Part shown: positions 53,428 to 58,762 of the stretch, piece by piece
Layout: every line of letters begins with the position of its first letter
Position numbering within the stretch: the stretch's first letter is position 1
Translations under genes and position numbers: made by a program
Assembly: GCA_949298505.1 (NCBI GenBank)
Contig: CASFWW010000046.1
Location: 1-58,762 of the forward strand
DNA: 58,762 nucleotides
Source: Ornithoclostridium sp949298505
Lineage (GTDB): Bacteria; Bacillota; Clostridia; Christensenellales; UBA3700
Direction of reading: 5' to 3'
The notes under the pieces: generated by a model
Told to the model about the DNA's origin: nothing
Database searches by the model: none
The model's input: the letters and a program-made list of their open reading frames with translations, nothing else

Positions 53428-54849
53428 CGGCTTTTTCATCAGAATCATTTCTTTTTCACAACCTGAAAACCCTGAACCGTTTTTCATTTCGTCAAGCGCC
53501 TTTTCTCTTGACACGTTGCCGGCGGACACAGCCAGCGAAAGTTCTATCGCTGAATACGGCACGGTGCGGCTCTTCATCTCTCTGAACCGTCTGAGCTGAG
53601 TGAATTCTTTACACTTTTCTATCGTGCACGACGTGTGCAAAGCCTTGTTTTCCGCTTCGGGAGGCACCCAGCCGGCTTTTTTCACGATCATTTCTTTCAC
53701 GTCTTTCCACACGTAACCGTCCGCGACTTTTTCAAAATCGACGTGGACAAGCGACGGGATATTCCCCTTCGCGGCGTTCTTTTTCACCGACCTTTCAAAA
53801 GGTATCATCAGTTCCGGCGCCTCTTTAAGCGACCTGTAAACGTTGAGGACCTGCTCGTTCTGATACTTCCCTTCTGGATCTCTCCCCCAGAAAGTTCCCT
53901 TGATCAGCGTCCTTACAGTGAAATACATCTGCATCTTGCCGCCGGTCAGAGGCTTTTTTAATGTCAGGACTCTGCCGAGATTGAAAAAGAAACTGCCGAT
54001 CTTCTGCCAGACGGGATTGAACGCTATTACGGGAGAAATGTTGTTGAAAAGCACGTTGTGCATCTGCACAGGCTCGTTGCCCAGCACCAGATACGGCACT
54101 TTTTCTTCGGCAAGCATGTCAAAGAAAAGAACGTAAGCGAGCGAAGGACAAATGCAGGTGTTTTCCGCAAGCGAAAAATGCTTGCGGTATATCTTTGCAA
54201 CGATCTCTTTCTCAGGCTTTTTCCGAACGAAAACGACGTTCCCGAAAATCTTTTCCGCGTTTTCGATACTCTTGAGGGCGCTCTTAGACATATACTCGGT
54301 GACCCACGTCAGCGCAAGCACCCTGAGCCCGAGCACTTCGGCAAGGTAATATAGAATGAAGGTCGAATCTTTTCCTCCGGTATAAAACAGCGCGACGTCG
54401 TATCTGCCCTTTTTATTGCGGGGGATCTCCCTTACGACGGGCAGAACGGCTTTCAGATCTTTGAGTTTTTCCGCGTTCGCGCACATCGGACAAAGCCCTT
54501 CGTCATCGAACTCTATGCCGGGCAGAACGTAATCGTTTGCGACGCACTTCTTGCAGAAACGCGCGTTTTCAAAGCTGTCGGGATAATCCTTATACTCCTC
54601 TTTGGGCACGACGATCTTCTGCTTTATAAGTCTTTTTATCCCGGAGTTTATCCCCGCCTCGGCAAGCGTCCTCACCCCGTTAAGCCTGCTCAGTATCCTG
54701 AGCGTGGAACGCGAGACCCTGACGGAGTTTTCAAAAGTATACGGCGCCTTTCTTATGCCGTAATAGACAATGTGTTTTTTGCACACCTTCCATCTGCTCT
54801 GCAAAACGTATATTCCGTCTTTCAACAGTCTGCTTGCGTTTTCCGACAT
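53413..54849 (-). CDS. PP-loop ATPase, N-acetyl sugar amidotransferase-like
   Basis: 478 aa. A central PP-loop FYTGGKDSTFILYYL (SGGKDS type) adenylates a substrate. Upstream, CKKCVAND...CPMCAN forms a zinc knuckle, and a C-terminal region has CTIEKC. The layout resembles WbpG/PseA-type amidotransferases that convert a sugar carboxylate or keto group with ammonia, often in surface-glycan synthesis. No glycan genes are adjacent, so the substrate is open. Shine-Dalgarno GAGAGGAG; own promoter. Confidence 0.75.
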   Translation of the reverse strand: MSENASRLLKDGIYVLQSRWKVCKKHIVYYGIRKAPYTFENSVRVSRSTLRILSRLNGVRTLAEAGINSGIKRLIKQKIVVPKEEYKDYPDSFENARFCKKCVANDYVLPGIEFDDEGLCPMCANAEKLKDLKAVLPVVREIPRNKKGRYDVALFYTGGKDSTFILYYLAEVLGLRVLALTWVTEYMSKSALKSIENAEKIFGNVVFVRKKPEKEIVAKIYRKHFSLAENTCICPSLAYVLFFDMLAEEKVPYLVLGNEPVQMHNVLFNNISPVIAFNPVWQKIGSFFFNLGRVLTLKKPLTGGKMQMYFTVRTLIKGTFWGRDPEGKYQNEQVLNVYRSLKEAPELMIPFERSVKKNAAKGNIPSLVHVDFEKVADGYVWKDVKEMIVKKAGWVPPEAENKALHTSCTIEKCKEFTQLRRFREMKSRTVPYSAIELSLAVSAGNVSREKALDEMKNGSGFSGCEKEMILMKKPLSAD

Positions 54850-54877
54850 AAACTCCTCTCTCTCAAGCGTTCAATTC

Positions 54878-54906
54878 ATTTTAGCACAATGCAAGGCAGA
54901 TATCAA
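54878..54906 (-). promoter_or_regulatory. promoter of the PP-loop gene
   Basis: Minus strand TTGATA (54901-54906), 17 nt, TAAAAT (54878-54883). Confidence 0.8.
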
Positions 54907-54973
54907 GACGCATGAAACGCGGCTGATTGGTAAATCCGCAATTTGCCCCGAGGATCACATACTGATATAATTA

Positions 54974-55918
54974 TTAAAAATCAAAAACCACCGGCTTATC
55001 GCCAGACGCGTACTTTTCGGAAAGACGTATTCTTCTGACCGCAAGCGAATCGTAAGTCTTATAGTAATAAGCGTGTCTGCGTGCGTCGATACAGCAGGAA
55101 TACGCCGTGACGTCCTCTCTCCCGCTCTCTGTCTTTACCGCGCCCCTTATCATTGCGACGGCGGAAAGTATGTGAAATGTCTGAGAGACTTTCTCTTTTA
55201 CGCTCTCGCCGCAAATTGAGTTTTCAAGCAGAAACCACGCCTTGACAAACCTGGACGGAGAAGAAAAATCTCCAGGCAGTCCCACCGCGCCGAGACCTTC
55301 CGAAAAGTCGGTTTTATCTACACGGGCACCTGAATTCTGATCAAACGAAGCAGACAGCCCGGCATATTTTTTCACGTTCTTAAGATGAAACGGAAAAGGC
55401 GGATTGTTTGTCAGCACGCCGAGCAGATTGTCGTATACCGCAAGTCCCTTTTGCGTTCTCTCCACAGTGACGCTCCCAGTTTCGTCGGCAACGATCCAAT
55501 GCAACGGAGCAACCGGGAGCGTGGGTTTGAAGGCGTCCGAAGTGATCTCCGCATTTTGTAAAAGTTCGGTAGCCTCTTTGACTGAAGCGCATTTCCCCAG
55601 CACGTAAGGGATAAGTTCGAAAGTCGCCAGCGACGTCTTTCCTTCTTTCGCACGTTCAGCATAAACCGCGTTGCCGGGAAAGTTCAGACCCGCCATACAA
55701 AGTCCCTTTTCGTTGCACGCCTCTGCGTACATCGGAACGCCGTCTTCCATTCTCGCCGTGCCTATCAGCGCGTAATGCCTGAGCAGCGTTCCCGCATTTC
55801 CCGTGACGACCGGACATTCCCTGGGCAGTATTACCGCCTGCTGACCGAAATCGAAATCAATATCCATATTTCTGCCGAAAAACAAAGAACCTTTTTTAAG
55901 AGTGACGACTGTGCACAT
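54974..55918 (-). CDS. choloylglycine hydrolase family (bile salt hydrolase or penicillin V acylase)
   Basis: 314 aa Ntn hydrolase. Starting at the ATG behind AAAGGAG makes Cys2 the catalytic nucleophile after Met removal (MCTVVTL). GRNMD provides the conserved Arg and Asp, GLNFPGNAVY the middle loop, LTNNPPFPFHL the Asn, and PGDFSSPSRFVKA the Arg. Bile salt hydrolases free taurine or glycine from conjugated bile acids in the gut; penicillin V acylases share the fold and cannot be excluded. No signal peptide, as usual for cytoplasmic BSH. It lies about 110 nt after the ASCH gene on the same strand. Confidence 0.9.
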   Translation of the reverse strand: MCTVVTLKKGSLFFGRNMDIDFDFGQQAVILPRECPVVTGNAGTLLRHYALIGTARMEDGVPMYAEACNEKGLCMAGLNFPGNAVYAERAKEGKTSLATFELIPYVLGKCASVKEATELLQNAEITSDAFKPTLPVAPLHWIVADETGSVTVERTQKGLAVYDNLLGVLTNNPPFPFHLKNVKKYAGLSASFDQNSGARVDKTDFSEGLGAVGLPGDFSSPSRFVKAWFLLENSICGESVKEKVSQTFHILSAVAMIRGAVKTESGREDVTAYSCCIDARRHAYYYKTYDSLAVRRIRLSEKYASGDKPVVFDF

Positions 55919-56027
55919 AATAATTCTCCTTTCCCGATTATTCTGTGAAAATCGAGAGGATTTATTTCGCTTACGGCGCAAAGAGCGCGTTTTCCTTTCC
56001 GCCGCTTCTGCCTTGCGCCGGCTGACC

Positions 56028-56375
56028 TTAACGGACAGGTCTTACGTCTGCAAGTTCGATCCCCACCACGCCGTATTCCGCTATCTGATCGGGCGTATAA
56101 TATGCCAGCATGTCCGAAGCGCCCGCCCTCTCGCCTTCGCCGTAGCCGAGTTTTTCACTGTCGTACGCGCGGAAAAGCTCGTAAAAATCCTTGAATACTC
56201 TCACCGCGCTTACCGTTGCGGTCAGCTTCTCTCCGCTTTCCACGCAGGTAAACCCGATCTCATCCCCTTCTTTCACCGCCCTTCTCTTTTCGTCGTACAG
56301 TCTGAGTTCCACCGTTTTCCGCCCGCTTTTTATCGCGTCGAAAGGCTCCTTCCTCAACTTCATAAAATGCTTCAT
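56028..56375 (-). CDS. ASCH-domain protein
   Basis: 115 aa. KLRKEPFDAIKSGRKTVELRLYDEKRR and GDEIGF are the ASCH pattern, a PUA-like fold that binds or processes RNA/nucleotides. The C-terminal half has YTPDQIAEYGVVGIEL, typical of the YqfB/EOLA-like subset. Exact role unknown. Shine-Dalgarno AGGGGG; promoter TTGAAA-17-TATAAT upstream. Confidence 0.85.
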   Translation of the reverse strand: MKHFMKLRKEPFDAIKSGRKTVELRLYDEKRRAVKEGDEIGFTCVESGEKLTATVSAVRVFKDFYELFRAYDSEKLGYGEGERAGASDMLAYYTPDQIAEYGVVGIELADVRPVR

Positions 56376-56404
56376 TTTGCTTTCCCCCTGCTTGCTACAA
56401 TAAA

Positions 56405-56433
56405 ATTATACTACGCACGTAAAGGTATTTCAA
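56405..56433 (-). promoter_or_regulatory. promoter of the ASCH gene
   Basis: Minus strand TTGAAA (56428-56433), 17 nt, TATAAT (56405-56410). Confidence 0.85.
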
Positions 56434-56435
56434 GA

Positions 56436-56463
56436 CAAAAAAAATCTCCGCAAAATGCGGAGC
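56436..56463 (-). terminator. terminator after the CDF transporter
   Basis: Minus strand CTCCGCA / TGCGGAG stem with a 2-4 nt T loop followed by eight T. Confidence 0.9.
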
Positions 56464-56502
56464 CGTTTTCAGTTTTATTTCCTCGCCGTTCGGCACGGAA
56501 GC

Positions 56503-57669
56503 TCATACGTAGGGATGCTCCGCCCTGATAACGCAGTTGCACTCGGGACGGATCTCCCTTATCTTGTCTTCCACGGCTTTCGCCGCTTCCTCGTCCCCGT
56601 ATTTGCTGTCAACGGGTATAGACAGATCGAAGATAAGGTTAATGTGGTTTCCTCCGTAAGTCATTCTGAAGTCGTGAATTGAGAAATCCTCGTCCACCTG
56701 TCTGACGCTCGCCTTTACGAAATCATACATTTCGCTGACCTTTTCGTCGTCCACGACGATCGGATCGAGATGTATCGTGACAAGGTAGCCGTACTCCTTC
56801 TGGAAATCGCGTTCAATGTTGTCTATCACATCGTGCACGTAACTGAAATCGCTCTTCGCGGAAACCTCGGCATGAAAAGATATTATCTGTCTGCCGGGAC
56901 CGTAATCGTGCACCATCACGTCGTGGATCCCGATCACTTCGGGATATTTCTTGACAAACTGCGCGATCTTTTTGAGTATCTCCTTGTCCGGAGAACCGCC
57001 CAGCAAAACGTCGATCGTCTCTTTCGCCGCCTTTACGCCCGTATAGAATATGAACGCCGCGACGAGTATGCCCGCATAGCCGTCGATATTCACTCCCGCA
57101 AACCTGGACAACAGCGCGGAAACGAATACCAGCGTGGTCGCTACCACGTCTGAAATGCTGTCGAAAGAAGCGCCCTTTATCGCCTGTGAGTTTATCCTTT
57201 TCGCTATCTTGCGGTAGAAGAAAAACAGCCAGAGTTTTACGAGGATCGCTACGCCGAGAAGCACGAGCGTGACCGTGCCGATCGCCGTCTCTCCCGGATC
57301 TATGATCTTTTCCACCGATGTTTTGAAAAGCTCCACGCCGACGAAAATTATCAATATGTCCACGATAAACGCGGTTATATACTCAAGCCTGCCGTGACCG
57401 AGAGGATGCTCTTTGTCCGCATGTTTTCCCGAGAGTCTGAACCCGATCAGCGTGACCACCGAAGACCCTGCATCTCCTATGTTGTTGAACGCGTCCGCAA
57501 TGATAGAAACGGACTTAGAAAAAATGCCTATGACCAGTTTGCCTACGAACAGCAAAAAGTTGGCGATGATGCCCGTCACGCTTGACAGCGTGGCGTAATT
57601 CTCTCTCACTTTGGGATCTTCGGTTTTGTCTTTGTTCCTGACAAACAGTTTTATAAGCAGATCAGTCAT
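56503..57669 (-). CDS. cation diffusion facilitator family transporter
   Basis: 388 aa. Six membrane segments in the first 210 residues; metal sites ADAFNNIGDAGSS in TM2 and SFDSISDVVATT in TM5, with HPLGHGRLEYI between TM2 and TM3. The long C-terminal domain (about residues 215-388) has PEVIGIHDVMVHDYG and ISFHAEV, the cytoplasmic dimer and metal-sensing module. Exports divalent metals by proton antiport. TM2 carries Asn where a zinc-selective His/Asp is common, so Mn or Fe is possible. No Shine-Dalgarno is visible (GAATGGCGAAAT before ATG). Confidence 0.92.
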   Translation of the reverse strand: MTDLLIKLFVRNKDKTEDPKVRENYATLSSVTGIIANFLLFVGKLVIGIFSKSVSIIADAFNNIGDAGSSVVTLIGFRLSGKHADKEHPLGHGRLEYITAFIVDILIIFVGVELFKTSVEKIIDPGETAIGTVTLVLLGVAILVKLWLFFFYRKIAKRINSQAIKGASFDSISDVVATTLVFVSALLSRFAGVNIDGYAGILVAAFIFYTGVKAAKETIDVLLGGSPDKEILKKIAQFVKKYPEVIGIHDVMVHDYGPGRQIISFHAEVSAKSDFSYVHDVIDNIERDFQKEYGYLVTIHLDPIVVDDEKVSEMYDFVKASVRQVDEDFSIHDFRMTYGGNHINLIFDLSIPVDSKYGDEEAAKAVEDKIREIRPECNCVIRAEHPYV

Positions 57670-57697
57670 ATTTCGCCATTCTTTTAAGATTTAATAT

Positions 57698-57726
57698 AGT
57701 ATAGATTAATATGAAAATATTGTCAA
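57698..57726 (-). promoter_or_regulatory. promoter of the CDF transporter gene
   Basis: Minus strand TTGACA (57721-57726), 17 nt, TATACT (57698-57703), leader about 22 nt without a Shine-Dalgarno. Confidence 0.82.
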
Positions 57727-57819
57727 GAATGTGCGGAAAATATTGTTTGCGCCGCTTTGATCCGAATATATTCAACAATAATCATACGGCTGAGAAGCTT
57801 TTTTCTTTTAAAATTAACA

Positions 57820-57848
57820 TTGAAAACCTGAGGAAAAAAGCGTACAAT
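57820..57848 (+). promoter_or_regulatory. promoter of the last lipoprotein gene, leaderless arrangement
   Basis: TTGAAA (57820-57825), 17 nt, TACAAT (57843-57848), then ATAATC and ATG: 6 nt. Confidence 0.78.
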
Positions 57849-57854
57849 ATAATC

Positions 57855-58697
57855 ATGAAAAAACCCTCTGTACTTGCCGCCGTCATTATCGCGGCTATGC
57901 TTCTCCCACTCCTTGCATGTTGCAACACTCCCGCAAATGACGTAAAACCCGGTGAAAAACCGCAGCTTTCTGTTTGGTGGTGGGATAACCGCCTTGACCC
58001 GTCTTTCCTTGATTTTGCCAAACAAAACGACGTGACCGAAATTTACTGTTACTACTCTTCTTTTTCACAGAAAACCACAGATTTCATCGCCGCCGCAGAA
58101 GCGCGAGGCATTGAAGTCTTATGGCTTGCAGGAAAATACGAATGGATAGAAGATTACCCTTCTTTAAAATCTGAAATAGAAGATTTTGTAGCTTTTCAGT
58201 CTTCTTCCCCGAGCAAATTCGCCGGAGTTCACCTGGATATCGAACCGCATCAGCACCCGTACTTCGACTCACGGCGCGAAGAACTGATAACAGAATACGT
58301 TGAACTTACGTTTTCACTCAGGCGCGACTTTCCGTCTCTGAGAATAGAATACGACATTCCGTTCTGGCTGGACGACGAAGTGACCGTGAACGGCTCAACG
58401 AAACCCGCCCACGAATTTGTTATAGACAACGCTACGCGCGTGACGGTTATGAGTTACCGCGACAGCGCAGAAAAGATTTTGGACTGCGCAAAAGATGAGA
58501 TAAACTACGCAAAATCCGCCGGGAAACCGCTCAATCTTTCCGTCGAAACCGGAGAAAACGAAGACGACATAGTCACCTTTTACGAAGAAGGCTGTGCTTA
58601 TATGCTTGAACAGCTTGCCGCTGTCCGCACCGCTCTGCCGGTCGGCTTCGGCATTGCGATCCACCATATCGGATCATGGAGATCCTTAACGGAATAA
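57855..58697 (+). CDS. lipoprotein with a TIM-barrel/glycosidase-like domain
   Basis: 280 aa. Signal MKKPSVLAAVIIAAMLLPLLAC with the lipobox Cys, so anchored outside. The mature domain has LSVWWWDNRLDPSF, then FAGVHLDIEPHQHPYF, whose DIEPH resembles the acid-bearing strand end of TIM-barrel glycosidases, and VTVMSYRD, as in GH18-like and related barrels. I cannot name a family or substrate. Start set 6 nt after the -10 box; an open frame extends upstream but precedes the promoter. Confidence 0.75.
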   Translation: MKKPSVLAAVIIAAMLLPLLACCNTPANDVKPGEKPQLSVWWWDNRLDPSFLDFAKQNDVTEIYCYYSSFSQKTTDFIAAAEARGIEVLWLAGKYEWIEDYPSLKSEIEDFVAFQSSSPSKFAGVHLDIEPHQHPYFDSRREELITEYVELTFSLRRDFPSLRIEYDIPFWLDDEVTVNGSTKPAHEFVIDNATRVTVMSYRDSAEKILDCAKDEINYAKSAGKPLNLSVETGENEDDIVTFYEEGCAYMLEQLAAVRTALPVGFGIAIHHIGSWRSLTE

Positions 58698-58715
58698 TAA
58701 ATCGTTTCGCATTGT

Positions 58716-58723
58716 TTCGACAA
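58716..58723 (-). promoter_or_regulatory. predicted Spo0A box near the window end
   Basis: TTCGACAA inside the palindromic CATTGTTTCGACAATG, about 44 nt upstream of the start expected from the promoter at 58729-58757. Confidence 0.5.
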
Positions 58724-58728
58724 TGTGA

Positions 58729-58757
58729 TTGACTAATTCTCCGTTCTTTGCTATACT
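58729..58757 (+). promoter_or_regulatory. promoter of an off-window gene
   Basis: TTGACT (58729-58734), 17 nt, TATACT (58752-58757). The gene it drives begins beyond the window edge. Confidence 0.75.
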
Positions 58758-58762
58758 CTAAT

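Overview
The window is bacterial chromosome of about 50% GC from a Bacillota lineage. The reasons are a Spo0A-type regulator with matching 0A boxes, a SpoIIQ/YwmB-like pair, strong Shine-Dalgarno sites on the ribosomal genes, a SAM-I riboswitch on metK, AddAB instead of RecBCD, and TTGACA-17-TATAAT promoters throughout. A choloylglycine-hydrolase-family gene points to an animal gut. I place it among uncultured Clostridia (Christensenellales-like) by general resemblance only.

Layout. 1-320: tRNA-Ala and tRNA-Ile on the minus strand with their own promoter, reading into spacer-like DNA that may lead to a 23S gene outside the window, with no 16S upstream. 0.5-9.3 kb (minus): corA, a membrane protein, addA and addB. 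9.4-17.8 kb: small mixed-strand units (lipoprotein, unknown protein, YugP-type protease, rplI, DUF1540 protein, M23/SpoIIQ-like and YwmB-like pair, hisC, a degenerate G1P-dehydrogenase-like protein, a methyltransferase). 18-44.2 kb (minus): the information-processing block, read in the order rpoB-rpoC-[SAM-I riboswitch]-metK-recD2-secA-prfB-tsaD-rpsL-rpsG-fusA-tuf-SDR-rpmG-secE-nusG-rplK-rplA-[L10 leader]-rplJ-rplL. The usual rplJL-rpoBC and rpoBC-rpsL links are both broken. 44.5-58.8 kb: accessory and housekeeping genes (a 36-aa membrane peptide with a 182-aa protein, HAD phosphatase, RqcP, IspDF fusion, Spo0A-like regulator, a grpB gene split by a MITE, GNAT, SDR with VUT transporter under a preQ1-I riboswitch, flavodoxin/ferredoxin protein, PP-loop amidotransferase, choloylglycine hydrolase, ASCH protein, CDF transporter, TIM-barrel-like lipoprotein).

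Three signals stand out. First, at least seven transcription units on both strands place a near-consensus promoter so close to the ATG (6-9 nt between the -10 box and ATG, no Shine-Dalgarno) that the mRNAs should be leaderless, while operonic and ribosomal genes in the same window carry strong Shine-Dalgarno sites. Second, a Spo0A-like protein keeps the DNA-binding domain but has a receiver that has lost recognisable phosphorylation residues; perfect 0A boxes lie upstream of it and of two other promoters. Third, a 287-bp element with terminal inverted repeats and TATA (or TA) target duplication splits grpB, and removing it restores the frame exactly.
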